NCBI GenBank assembly: GCA_025057055.1
Contig: JANWYF010000130.1
Coordinates: 1-37,662, forward strand
Reading direction: 5' to 3'
DNA from: Rhodovarius sp.
Lineage (GTDB): Bacteria; Pseudomonadota; Alphaproteobacteria; Acetobacterales; Acetobacteraceae
Length of the DNA stretch: 37,662 bases
Both the position numbers and the translations under genes were made by a program. Below are positions 28,385 through 37,196 of this stretch, in pieces (the stretch's first letter is position 1; every line of letters starts with the position of its first letter). The notes below the pieces were generated by a model, which saw only the letters and a list, made by a program, of their open reading frames with translations, made no database searches and was not told where the DNA came from.

Positions 28385-30694
28385 ATGGCGAAGTTCGGCC
28401 TCAGCCAATCCGTCCGCCGCGTGGAGGACCCGCGCCTGCTGGTGGGTGCGGGGCGCTACACCGACGACATCGCCCTGCCCGGGCAGGCCTATGGCGTGGT
28501 GCTGCGCAGCCCGCACGCCCATGCCCGCATCCGCAGCATCGATACCACTGCCGCCCGCGCCATGCCGGGGGTGCTGCTGGTCCTGACCGGGGCGGATCTG
28601 GCGGCGGCGGGGGTGGGGGAGCTGCCCTGCACCATCCCGCTCAAGAACCGCGACGGCACGCCGCGGGCCGACACTCCGCGCCTGCCGCTCGCCACCGACA
28701 GGGTGCGCCATGTCGGTGACCCGGTGGCCTTCATCGTGGCCGAGACCCTTGAGCAGGCGCGCGATGCGGCCGAGGCGGTGGTCGTCGACTACGAGCCATT
28801 GCCGGCCGCCACCGACCTCGCCACCGCCTGGCAGGCCGGCGCGTCGCAGATCTGGCCGCATGCCCCGAACAACATCTGCTTCGACTGGGAGACAGGCGAT
28901 GCCGCCGCCACAGATGCCGCCTTCGCCGAGGCGGCGCACATCACCCGCCTGACCGTCGTCAACAACCGGGTGGTGGTGGCCAGCATGGAAGGGCGCGCCT
29001 GCGCCGCGCAATACGACGCCGGCAGCGGCAAGCTCACCCTCTACTGCGGCACCCAGGGCTCCTGGCTGGTGCGCGATCTGCTCGCCGAGCATGTGCTGAA
29101 GGTCCCGCCCGAGACCATCCGCGTCGTCACCCCCGATGTGGGCGGCGGCTTCGGCATGAAGCTCTACCTCTATGCCGAATATGCGCTCTGCGCTCTGGCC
29201 GCCCGGCAGCTCGGCCGGCCGGTGAAATGGACGGCCGAGCGCAGCGAAGCCTTCCTCTCGGACACGCATGGGCGGGACAACATCACGCTGGGCGAGCTCG
29301 CCCTCGACAAGGAGGGGCGGTTCCTCGCGCTGCGCACGCGCAACTACGCCAATATGGGCGCCTATCTCTCGACCTTCGCGCCCTATATCCCGACCCTCGC
29401 CGGGACCAAGGTGCTGGCCAGCGTCTATCGCTTCCGCGCCATCCACGCCCGGGTCATCGGCGTCTTCACCAACACCGTGCCGGTCGATGCCTACCGCGGC
29501 GCGGGGCGGCCGGAGTCGAACTATCTCGTAGAGCGGCTGATCGACACCGCGGCGCGGGAGATGGGGATCGACCGCATCGAGCTGCGCCGGCGCAACATGG
29601 TGCCGCCCTCGGCCATGCCCTACACGACGCCGGTCGGGCAGCGCTACGACAGCGGCGATTTCCTGACCGTGCTCGAGGCCGCCCTGGCGCGAGCCGACTG
29701 GGCCGGCTTCCCGGCACGGCGGGAGGAGGCGGCCCGCCGCGGCAAGCGGCGCGGCATCGGGCTCGCCTATTACCTGGAGGCGACCGGCGGCGCGGCGACC
29801 GAGCGGGCGGAAGTGCGCTTCACCGCCGATGGCTTCGCCGAGGTCTGGGTAGGGACCCAATCGACCGGCCAGGGGCATGAGACCGCCTACGCGATGCTGA
29901 CGAGCCATGAGCTCGGCATCCCGATCGAGAAGATCCGCGTGCGCCAGGGCGATACCGATGAGGTGCCGACCGGCGGGGGCACCGGCGGGGCGCGCAGCCT
30001 CTATTCCGAGGGCGCGGCGATCCTGGCCACCACCGCGGCGGTGATCGAGAAGGGCAAGCAGGCGGCGAGCGAGGTGCTGGAGGCGGCGGTGGCCGACATC
30101 GAGTTCGAGGCGGGCCGCTTCCGCGTTGCCGGCACCGACCGCGGCATCGACATCCTGGAACTGGCGGCCCGCCAGCGCGCCCGCGCCGCCGCCGGGGAGG
30201 CGGCGACGCTGCTCGATGCGGCGGAGGTGGCCAAGATCCCTGCCCATACCTTCCCCAATGGCTGCCACATCGCGGAGGTGGAGGTGGACCCCGAGACGGG
30301 GGTGATCGAGATCGTGCGCTATGTCGTGGTGGATGATGTCGGCCATGTGCTGAACCCGCTGATTGTGCGCGGGCAGGTGCATGGCGGCGTGGCGCAGGGC
30401 ATCGGCCAGGCGGTGCTGGAGCGCGCCGCCTATGACCCCGCTTCGGGCCAGCTGCTGACCGCCTCCTTCATGGACTATGCCCTGCCGCGGGCCGAGGATC
30501 TGCCCGCGATCGAGGTCGACCTGATCGAGGTGCCCTGCGAGACCAATCCGCTCGGCGTCAAGGGCGCGGGGGAGGCGGGGGCGGTGGGCAGCCCGCCCGC
30601 GGTGATCAACGCCCTGGTCGACGCGTTGGAGGGGCGGCACATCGACATGCCAGCCACCCCCGAGGCGGTCTGGAAAGCGGTGCGCGCGGCGTGA
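28385..30694 (+). CDS. Xanthine dehydrogenase family molybdopterin-binding subunit (CoxL form II-like)
   Basis: SVRRVEDPRLLVGAGRYTDDIALPGQAYGVVLRSPHAHARI...DVGGGFGMK...VDAYRGAGRPESNYLVERLID...GVKGAGEAGAVGSPPAVINAL. Confidence 0.95.
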   Translation: MAKFGLSQSVRRVEDPRLLVGAGRYTDDIALPGQAYGVVLRSPHAHARIRSIDTTAARAMPGVLLVLTGADLAAAGVGELPCTIPLKNRDGTPRADTPRLPLATDRVRHVGDPVAFIVAETLEQARDAAEAVVVDYEPLPAATDLATAWQAGASQIWPHAPNNICFDWETGDAAATDAAFAEAAHITRLTVVNNRVVVASMEGRACAAQYDAGSGKLTLYCGTQGSWLVRDLLAEHVLKVPPETIRVVTPDVGGGFGMKLYLYAEYALCALAARQLGRPVKWTAERSEAFLSDTHGRDNITLGELALDKEGRFLALRTRNYANMGAYLSTFAPYIPTLAGTKVLASVYRFRAIHARVIGVFTNTVPVDAYRGAGRPESNYLVERLIDTAAREMGIDRIELRRRNMVPPSAMPYTTPVGQRYDSGDFLTVLEAALARADWAGFPARREEAARRGKRRGIGLAYYLEATGGAATERAEVRFTADGFAEVWVGTQSTGQGHETAYAMLTSHELGIPIEKIRVRQGDTDEVPTGGGTGGARSLYSEGAAILATTAAVIEKGKQAASEVLEAAVADIEFEAGRFRVAGTDRGIDILELAARQRARAAAGEAATLLDAAEVAKIPAHTFPNGCHIAEVEVDPETGVIEIVRYVVVDDVGHVLNPLIVRGQVHGGVAQGIGQAVLERAAYDPASGQLLTASFMDYALPRAEDLPAIEVDLIEVPCETNPLGVKGAGEAGAVGSPPAVINALVDALEGRHIDMPATPEAVWKAVRAA

Positions 30695-30885
30695 GCACGC
30701 TGCTCACCATCCTCTTCGTCTCGGCCCTGGTCGGGACGCTGGTGGTGCTCGGCCTCGGCGTGGCGCAGATGGCGCGGGGCGGCGGGGATGGGCGGCGGTC
30801 CAACCGGCTGATGCAGTATCGCGTGCTGTTCCAGGGGCTTGCGGTGCTGCTCTTCCTCGCCCTGCTGCTGCTCGCACGGGGCTGA
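30691..30885 (+). CDS. HIG1-domain twin transmembrane protein
   Basis: MSTLLTILFVSALVGTLVVLGLGVAQMARGGGDGRRSNRLMQYRVLFQGLAVLLFLALLLLARG; two TM helices with N-LM-YRVLFQGLA. GTG start overlapping the preceding stop by 4 nt. Confidence 0.85.
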   Translation: MSTLLTILFVSALVGTLVVLGLGVAQMARGGGDGRRSNRLMQYRVLFQGLAVLLFLALLLLARG

Positions 30886-30921
30886 GCGCTGGAGACGCCG
30901 CTCGGCCAGGGGCTGGCGCTG

Positions 30922-31332
30922 TTGCTGCCCGGGCGGCGGGCGGAGCGGCGCCTGTTCTGGTCGGCCCTGCCGCCGCTGCAGGCCGGCCTGCTGGGGGCTG
31001 CCACCCTTGCGGAGGAGGCGCCGCTGCCAGGCGGGCTGTTGCTGGCCGCCGGCGGCTGGGTGTGGGGGGTGCTGCACGCCAACCGGCTGCGCGATGCCGG
31101 GCTCTGGCCGCTGCCGGGGTGCCTGACCGGGCCGGTGGCGCTGGCGGCGGCCGTCGCCCTGGCGGCTTGGCTCGGCGCGCTGCTGGGGGCGCCGCCGCAG
31201 CGGGGGTTGCCGGGGCTGTGGTGGCAGGTGATGGGTGGGGCGGCGGCGGGGTGGCTCGCCGCGCTGCTGGCCGGGCCCTGTCTGCTCGCCTCCCTGCTCT
31301 GCGGAGTGGCCGGGCGGGGGCGGGGCCGGTGA
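30922..31332 (+). CDS. Small hydrophobic membrane protein, possibly DUF805-like
   Basis: GRRAERRLFWSALPPLQAGLLGAATLAEE...HANRLRDAGLWPLPG...; several TM stretches, faint FW...RLRD-G pattern. Starts only at TTG/CTG, so start uncertain. Confidence 0.45.
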   Translation: MLPGRRAERRLFWSALPPLQAGLLGAATLAEEAPLPGGLLLAAGGWVWGVLHANRLRDAGLWPLPGCLTGPVALAAAVALAAWLGALLGAPPQRGLPGLWWQVMGGAAAGWLAALLAGPCLLASLLCGVAGRGRGR

Positions 31333-31380
31333 CAAGACGGGCCGCCACCAGCCGCGGGGGCGGCCCGGCTTCTGGCCGAC

Positions 31381-32307
31381 TCAGGCCGCGGCGGCGGAGG
31401 CCGCGGTCATCTCTGCCGCCACGGCGGCGATGCGCGCACGGATGGCGGGCGGCACCTGCCGGGCCGAGATGGCGCGGGGGAGATGGAGCTCCTCCGCCAC
31501 ATCCTCTGCGGCGCGGGGCCTGCGGTCCGTCACATTGTCGAACTGCGCGGGCTCCGCCGTCTCGAGCCAGGATTCGGCCGGCGTGCCCTCGGCCAGGATC
31601 AGGGCGTGGCGGTCGAGTTCGATGTGGTAGTAGGGGAAGACATAGGGCACCGAATCGTCCTGCCGGATGGTGGTGCCGTTGACCAGCGCGATGGCGTTGA
31701 CCAGCACGCCGTCGATGCAGAGGGCGTGGCCGGGGGAGAGGAGCAGGTCGCGCCGCGGCAGCCCATGGCCCAGGGCACCGGCCGAGATCCGCACGGGCAG
31801 CACGCGCAGCGGGTCGCTGAAGCGCCGCGCGATGGTCTGGCGGCCGACCCAGCGCACCGGCATGGCTGGACCATCGGCGGTCAGCACCAAGTCACCGGGC
31901 CGGAGGGAATCGACCGGCACCTCTCCCTGCGGCGTGGCGATCAGGGTGCCGGGGAAGAAGCAGACGACGCTGTAGGAGGGGGTGGTCGCGCTATAGGTGG
32001 TGCTGCCCCCGGGGACGGAGGCGGTGACGGTGAAGGTGGTGCCGTTCGGCTTGCCGTTGAGGAAGGCCACACCGGCCGAGTTGAGCGTCGTGCTCCAGTC
32101 CTTCAAGTGAGTCAGGTTCTGGCTGAAGCTGAAGCTTTGGGTATGCGTCGTGGAGTCGGAGGCGGTCACGGTGATCGCCACCGTGCCACCGGTCATCCCA
32201 GAACCGCTGAACAAGCCCGACATCGTCAGGTTCGTCTCGCTCGACCTGTCCCAATCGCCGTCCGTCGCGAAGGCTGGGGTAGAGATGCTTATGCCGGTCA
32301 CAGGCAT
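31381..32307 (-). CDS. Hint (Hedgehog/intein, Hint_2-like) domain-containing protein
   Basis: SYSVVCFFPGTLIATPQGEVPVDSLRPGDLVLTADGPAMPVRWVGRQTIARR...RRDLLLSPGHALCIDGVLVNAIALVNG; preceded by about 110 aa of Thr/Ser/Gly-rich beta-sandwich-like sequence. Confidence 0.92.
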   Translation of the reverse strand: MPVTGISISTPAFATDGDWDRSSETNLTMSGLFSGSGMTGGTVAITVTASDSTTHTQSFSFSQNLTHLKDWSTTLNSAGVAFLNGKPNGTTFTVTASVPGGSTTYSATTPSYSVVCFFPGTLIATPQGEVPVDSLRPGDLVLTADGPAMPVRWVGRQTIARRFSDPLRVLPVRISAGALGHGLPRRDLLLSPGHALCIDGVLVNAIALVNGTTIRQDDSVPYVFPYYHIELDRHALILAEGTPAESWLETAEPAQFDNVTDRRPRAAEDVAEELHLPRAISARQVPPAIRARIAAVAAEMTAASAAAA

Positions 32308-32593
32308 GGGTTTTCTCCGTCAGCTGTTAATGAGTATGCCGACACAGCCCTTCGCTGTTGAGAACATGTTTCGGCGCGAGGAGAGGTGTGATCTCCCGCC
32401 TGGCCGCCAGCCCTGCATGGCCTGCCCTTCCCAGGCGCTGACGTCGCGGCCGCTGCGACCCGCTGGCGATCCGGGCCGGTGTGGGCTTGGGCTCGGGCGA
32501 GTGCTCTGGCCGCATCGCCGCAGGCGGCTATAAGCCTGACCTGATGCCCGGCGAAGACGACGAAAACGCCTTGCGCAGAGGAGCACGCAAGCC

Positions 32594-35500
32594 TTGCTGA
32601 GCGCGGCCGATCATGCCGCGGCAGGTGCCAAGGCTTGGGCGGCAGGCGATGTGTCCCGCGCGCTGGACCATTTCCGCGCCGCGCATGACCTTGCGCCGGA
32701 ATACCTGCCCTATCGGCTCGATCTGGCCTCCGCTCTGCTCGATCTCGGGCGGCTGAAGGAGGCCGAGCCGCACATTCTGCATGCCGCCGCGATCGATGCG
32801 ACCGGGGTGCGCGTGCTGTACCTTCGCGGGCGCCTGGCCCACGCTCGGGGGGATGCCCAGGCGGCGCTCAACTGCCTTGAGCAGGCGGTGGCGGCAGCCC
32901 CGGATCAGCCTTGGCCGCGAGTCGCGTTGGGGGCAGCCCTGGCCGCACTCGGCCGGCCAGAGGCGGCGGAGCGCGCTTGGCGCGAGGCGGAAGCGCTGGC
33001 GCCAGGGGATGCATGGCTGGCTGCCAAGCTGGCCGATCTCCGGGCGAGCCTCCGGCCCGCTGGCCGCGCCCGCCCTCCCCTTCCGCCCGAGGCGGAAGCC
33101 CGGCGGAAGGCCGCCCATGCGGCCTCCTACACGGGTGATGGCGCCCGCGCCATTGCGGAAATGGACGCCGCCCTGGCCCTCGCGCCCCAGCATCCGGAAC
33201 TTTTGTACGAACGCGGCAGGTTGCTGCTCGGCCTTGGACGGGTGGAGGAGGCCGAGCAGTCCTTCAGGGCGGCGGAGGCAGCGGCCCCCGACCTCGCGCC
33301 GGCGATCCTCGGCCTTGCCCAGATCGACCAGCGGCGCGGCCAGCGGGAGGCGGCCATCGCCCGGCTCCAGGCGGCCCTCGCCGCCGGGAACAGGGATGTG
33401 CGCATCGCCCTCGAACTCGGGCGCTGCCAGCGGGAGGCCGGCGATCTCGACGCTGCACGAGCGGCCCTGGCCCTGGCGCGGGAGATCGATCCGCGCAACT
33501 GCTGGCCCCTCATCGGCCTTGCGGAAGTGGCCGAGAAGGCCGGCGATGTCACGGAGGCGCTGCGCCTGCTCGAGGAGGCGGCAGCACTCGGGCCCGACAA
33601 CCCGATTCCGCGCATTCGGCGGGTCGAGCTGCTGCTCGGACAAAGGGAGGAGCGGGCGGCCGCTGCCGCCTGCGCGGCCGCTCTTGAGCAGTTTCCGGAG
33701 GACCCGCATCTCAACCGTCTCGGCGCCAGAGTCGCGCTGGCGCGCGGGGAGATCACGGCGGCGGCGGCGCGGCTTGGCCGGGCCTTGGCCGGCGGGCTCC
33801 GGCTGCCCGATCTCGTCGTCGATGTCGCCCGCGCGCTGATCGAGGCGGGCGAGACGGAGCAAGCCCTGGCCCTGGCCGAGGCGGCGACACCCGAAGCCCG
33901 GGTCTGGATCGCTCGCGCGGCGCGCTCGGCAGGGCAGGAGGAGGCGGCGCAGAGCCTGCTCGAGCAAGCCCTGGCCGCCGCGGCGGGGGATCGGCGCGTC
34001 CTGCTCGCCGCCGCGCCCGAGCTTGCGGCCCAGGGCCGGCCGGAGCAGGCGATCGAGCTGCTGGAGGCGGCGCTGCGCGGCAATGACCGCGATGCCGAGC
34101 TCTGGCTTGCCCTCGGCCGCGCCCGCCGCGCCGCCGCGGGCGGTCCGAGCAGGCGCGCGCTCGAGGCCTTCCTGCGCGCTGCCGAACTGGATGGTGCCGG
34201 CGCTCCGCCCCTTCTGGAAGCGGCGCGGGAGCAGCGGGAGCTCGGCGATCCCGCGGCGGCGGAGAGGCTCCTGCAGCGGGCGCTGGCCATCGCCCCCGAG
34301 GCGCTCGGCACGCTGGGTGCGGCGGTCGAGCTGCTCCGCCAGACAGGGCAGGACGAGGAGGCGCTGGCGGTCGCGGAGCGCATCCGCACGGCCCACCCCG
34401 AAGCGATCTGGGCGCTGGATCACGCCGTGCAGATCCTGATCCGGCTTGGTCGACCCGACGACGCCCTGGCGCTGCTCAAGCAGGCAGAAGCGGCGCCTGG
34501 TGCTCCCGGCGCGGCCCTGGCCGCCCGGCGCGCGAGGCTGCTGGTCAGCCGCGGCGACCCCGCCGCCGCCAAGCTGCTGGAGGAGGCGCGCCAAGCCTGG
34601 CCTGACGATCCGGAGCTGTGGTGGGCGCAGCTCGAACACTGGGTGCTGCATGGCGCCGTCGCCGAGGCGAGCGCGGCCCTCGCCGCGCCGCCGCGCTTTG
34701 CCGGCGCCGATCCCGGGCGGCTCGCCGCGCTGCGCGCCCGCCTCGCGGATGCGGAATGGCGGCTGGAGGCGGCGGCCGAGCATCTGGAGGTTGCCCTGCA
34801 GGCCAAGCCGCGGGATGCGGCGCTGCTCGAACGCCTCGCGCGCATCCGGCTGCTGCTCGCCGAGCCCGCGGCGGCGCAGGCCGATCTGGCCGCCCGCAAT
34901 GCGGTGCTGATGCCCTCCTGGCGCGCCAGGGGCTACACCCCGCGCGGCCTGAGCAGCCTGACCGGCCAGCTGGTCAACGAATATCTGCTCGCCCCCGATC
35001 TTCTCGCCGCGCTGCGCGGGCTTAAGGGGCTGCCGCCGGCTGAGCGCATCGCCCCGCTGCGCCGCCTGCTCCGCGAGGCGCCGGAGCATATCGCGCCTGC
35101 CCTCGCTCTGCTGCTCGCGCTGCGGCAGGCCGGGCTGTTGCGCAGCAGCCCGGCCGAGGCACCCGGCGGCTCGCCCATTCCCTGGCGGATCTCCCAGTTC
35201 TGGCACGATCCCCTGCCGCCGCCGGATGTCGAGCCCCTGCTGCGGAGCTGGCCCAACCTCAACCCCGGTTTCGCCTATGTCCGCTTCGACCGCTTCTCGG
35301 CCGTCGACTACCTGCGCGCCCATTACCCGCCCGAGGTGTGGCAGGCCTTCCACCGGGCCGAGCACGCAGCGGCCAAGGCTGACCTGTTTCGCCTGGCGGT
35401 GCTGGCGCGGGAGGGGGGCGTCTATGCCGATGCCGATGACCGCTGCGTGGCCGCGCTCGGCTCGCTCCTCGCCCCCGGCGTCGAGAGCGTCTTCTATCAG

Positions 35501-35914
35501 GAGGAGCTCGCCTCGGTCGCCAACAGCTTCTTCGCCATCGTGCCCGGCCATCCGGTGCTGCGGGCGGCGCTCGATCAGGCGGTGGCGGCGGTCAACCGCG
35601 GGGATCGCAGCACGCCCTGGCTCGAGACCGGCCCCGGGCTGCTCTCGCGCTGCTTCGCCGCCTGGCTCGCGGAAGGGACGGAGGAGGAGATGCGGGCGCG
35701 CCTCTCCCGCTGCCTGGTGCCGAGCCACTTCGACATCCGCCGCGTGGTCGCCATCGGTTGCGTGGCGGCCTACAAATCCGGCCTGCGCAACTGGCAGCAC
35801 CCCGGGCGGCGGGCCGCGGCCTTCCGCATCAGCCCGGAGAGCCGGGCGCTGCTTCGCCTGCCGGAGGAGGCGGAGGCGGCCCCCTCCCGCTCAGCCCCCG
35901 CCCTCAGATCTTGA
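32594..35914 (+). CDS. Large TPR-repeat protein with C-terminal DXD glycosyltransferase (GT32/Gly_transf_sug-like) domain
   Basis: Many tandem TPR-like helices over about 800 aa, then IPWRISQFWHDPLPPPDVEPLLRSW...AAAKADLFRLAVLAREGGVYADADDRCV (about 35173-35850). TTG start at 32594 with AGAGGAG upstream. Confidence 0.88.
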   Translation: MLSAADHAAAGAKAWAAGDVSRALDHFRAAHDLAPEYLPYRLDLASALLDLGRLKEAEPHILHAAAIDATGVRVLYLRGRLAHARGDAQAALNCLEQAVAAAPDQPWPRVALGAALAALGRPEAAERAWREAEALAPGDAWLAAKLADLRASLRPAGRARPPLPPEAEARRKAAHAASYTGDGARAIAEMDAALALAPQHPELLYERGRLLLGLGRVEEAEQSFRAAEAAAPDLAPAILGLAQIDQRRGQREAAIARLQAALAAGNRDVRIALELGRCQREAGDLDAARAALALAREIDPRNCWPLIGLAEVAEKAGDVTEALRLLEEAAALGPDNPIPRIRRVELLLGQREERAAAAACAAALEQFPEDPHLNRLGARVALARGEITAAAARLGRALAGGLRLPDLVVDVARALIEAGETEQALALAEAATPEARVWIARAARSAGQEEAAQSLLEQALAAAAGDRRVLLAAAPELAAQGRPEQAIELLEAALRGNDRDAELWLALGRARRAAAGGPSRRALEAFLRAAELDGAGAPPLLEAAREQRELGDPAAAERLLQRALAIAPEALGTLGAAVELLRQTGQDEEALAVAERIRTAHPEAIWALDHAVQILIRLGRPDDALALLKQAEAAPGAPGAALAARRARLLVSRGDPAAAKLLEEARQAWPDDPELWWAQLEHWVLHGAVAEASAALAAPPRFAGADPGRLAALRARLADAEWRLEAAAEHLEVALQAKPRDAALLERLARIRLLLAEPAAAQADLAARNAVLMPSWRARGYTPRGLSSLTGQLVNEYLLAPDLLAALRGLKGLPPAERIAPLRRLLREAPEHIAPALALLLALRQAGLLRSSPAEAPGGSPIPWRISQFWHDPLPPPDVEPLLRSWPNLNPGFAYVRFDRFSAVDYLRAHYPPEVWQAFHRAEHAAAKADLFRLAVLAREGGVYADADDRCVAALGSLLAPGVESVFYQEELASVANSFFAIVPGHPVLRAALDQAVAAVNRGDRSTPWLETGPGLLSRCFAAWLAEGTEEEMRARLSRCLVPSHFDIRRVVAIGCVAAYKSGLRNWQHPGRRAAAFRISPESRALLRLPEEAEAAPSRSAPALRS

Positions 35915-36371
35915 GATAGGCGTATCCCTCATGCTGCAGGGCCGCGATGCGGCCGACGCCGGAGGGCACCACATCCTCCTCGCTCGCGTCATAGAGCTGC
36001 GAGAGGGGGATGTTGCCGCGCGTGAGGGTGATGCGGCAGATCTCGAACTTGACCCCGGCGAGCTTGAGTTCATCCACCGCGGCGGCGATCTGCGGATCAT
36101 TGCGCGCGGCAAAACGCAGAAGATTGATGCCGGGGCCGTGCATCACCACCTTGAGGTCGAACTGCCCGGGGGTGAGCACCGTCAGGTGGTTGGCCACATT
36201 GGTCAGCATCTGGCGGTAGTAGGAGAACTCCTCCCCGCCGGGCTGGTTGAGGTGATAGACGATTTTGGCGCGCGGTGACGACTGAGCGCCGGCGGCGAGG
36301 GGCACGGCGGCCCCTATGCCGGCCAGGGCGGCCAGACCGCGACGCCGGCCCATCCGGTTCTTCTGCACCAC
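35904..36371 (-). CDS. DsrE-family protein with signal peptide
   Basis: GLAALAGIGAAVPLAAGAQ signal; AKIVYHLNQPGGEEFSYYRQMLTNVANHLTVLTPGQFDLKVVMHGPGINLLRFA...LKLAGVKFEICRITLTRGNIPLSQLYD. GTG start at 36371 or ATG at 36353. Confidence 0.88.
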   Translation of the reverse strand: MVQKNRMGRRRGLAALAGIGAAVPLAAGAQSSPRAKIVYHLNQPGGEEFSYYRQMLTNVANHLTVLTPGQFDLKVVMHGPGINLLRFAARNDPQIAAAVDELKLAGVKFEICRITLTRGNIPLSQLYDASEEDVVPSGVGRIAALQHEGYAYLKI

Positions 36372-36390
36372 CTTCTCCTCCCTCTCTCGC

Positions 36391-36410
36391 GGGGCGGCAT
36401 GTGCCGCCCC
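36391..36410. other. Perfect hairpin GGGGCGGC-atgt-GCCGCCCC in the soxD/DsrE gap
   Basis: 8-bp perfect stem, 4-nt loop, no U-tract on the minus strand. Confidence 0.6.
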
Positions 36411-36440
36411 TTGCCTGTGGGCCCGGCGGTGGCCGCGGTG

Positions 36441-37196
36441 TTATTGCGGCTCCGCCGTGCCGGATTCGGAACCAGGCCGCACGAATTGGCGGCTGTCCAT
36501 GGTGATGGTGACGGGCCGGCCGCGGCGGCAGTTGCTCATGCAGGCCTCATTCGGCGTATCGGGCCGTGCCTCGAGCACGAAGCCGTCTCGGTTGGGCATT
36601 TGCACGCGCGGCAGGCTGTCGCGGTCCATCACCTCCTCCTCGCCGATCAGCTCGTTGAGGTAGAGGACATAGGCGGTGATGGCGTAGTATTCGTCGTTGC
36701 TCAGGCTCTGCGGCGCGGCATAGGGCATGGCGCGGCGGATATAGTCGAAGACCGCCGGCGCGTGCTGCCAGAAGGAGCCGACGGTCCGGCGCGGCGCATC
36801 GGTGGTGAGGCTCCCGCGCCCGCCCATCAGCGCCGGCCAGCGGTCGATCCCCTCGCCGAAATCGCCGTGGCAGGAGGCGCAGTGCTGGAGGTAGAGCTCC
36901 TCTCCCTCCTTGGCGGTGCCGCGGCCCGGCGGCAGGTTGTGGCCATCGCCGCGCACCGCGATGTCCCAGCCTCTGATCTCCTCCGCCGTGGCGGGCCGGC
37001 CGATGCCGGGCAGGGCGGCAGGCAGGGCGATGTCGGCCGGGGCGGGCCAGGGCACATCGACCCGCGTGCGCTCTCCGGGCGGGGCTTCGAAGGGGCGGTA
37101 GAGGGAGGCGACATCGCGGGTCTGCGCGAGCGCAAGCCCGCCCAGCACCAAGAGACCGCCTGCGGCCAGGACGAAGCTACGCATCGATCTGGACAT
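36441..37196 (-). CDS. soxD: SoxD-type diheme-like cytochrome c (sulfur dehydrogenase subunit)
   Basis: Signal peptide, GEELYLQHCASCHGDFGEGIDRWPALMGGRGSL...PRRTVGSFWQHAPAVFDYIRRAMPYAAPQSLSNDEYYAITAYVLYLNELI; immediately downstream of soxC. Start 37196 or 37184. Confidence 0.85.
   Translation of the reverse strand: MSRSMRSFVLAAGGLLVLGGLALAQTRDVASLYRPFEAPPGERTRVDVPWPAPADIALPAALPGIGRPATAEEIRGWDIAVRGDGHNLPPGRGTAKEGEELYLQHCASCHGDFGEGIDRWPALMGGRGSLTTDAPRRTVGSFWQHAPAVFDYIRRAMPYAAPQSLSNDEYYAITAYVLYLNELIGEEEVMDRDSLPRVQMPNRDGFVLEARPDTPNEACMSNCRRGRPVTITMDSRQFVRPGSESGTAEPQ

Noticed and set aside
28223-30640. 805-aa minus-strand ORF opposite the xanthine-dehydrogenase-family gene
   Set aside because: Shadow ORF; the plus strand has unequivocal family motifs and the antisense translation has none.
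31339-31366. GGGCCGCC...GGCGGCCC hairpin between the DUF805-like ORF and the Hint gene
   Set aside because: Long 12-nt loop and no T-tract; may help termination of convergent genes but is weak evidence in such GC-rich DNA.
32528-35800. 1090-aa uninterrupted minus-strand ORF opposite the TPR-glycosyltransferase gene
   Set aside because: Composition (RRGAG, GQ, HP-rich) is typical of GC-driven antisense shadow ORFs; the plus-strand frame has clear TPR and DXD glycosyltransferase motifs.
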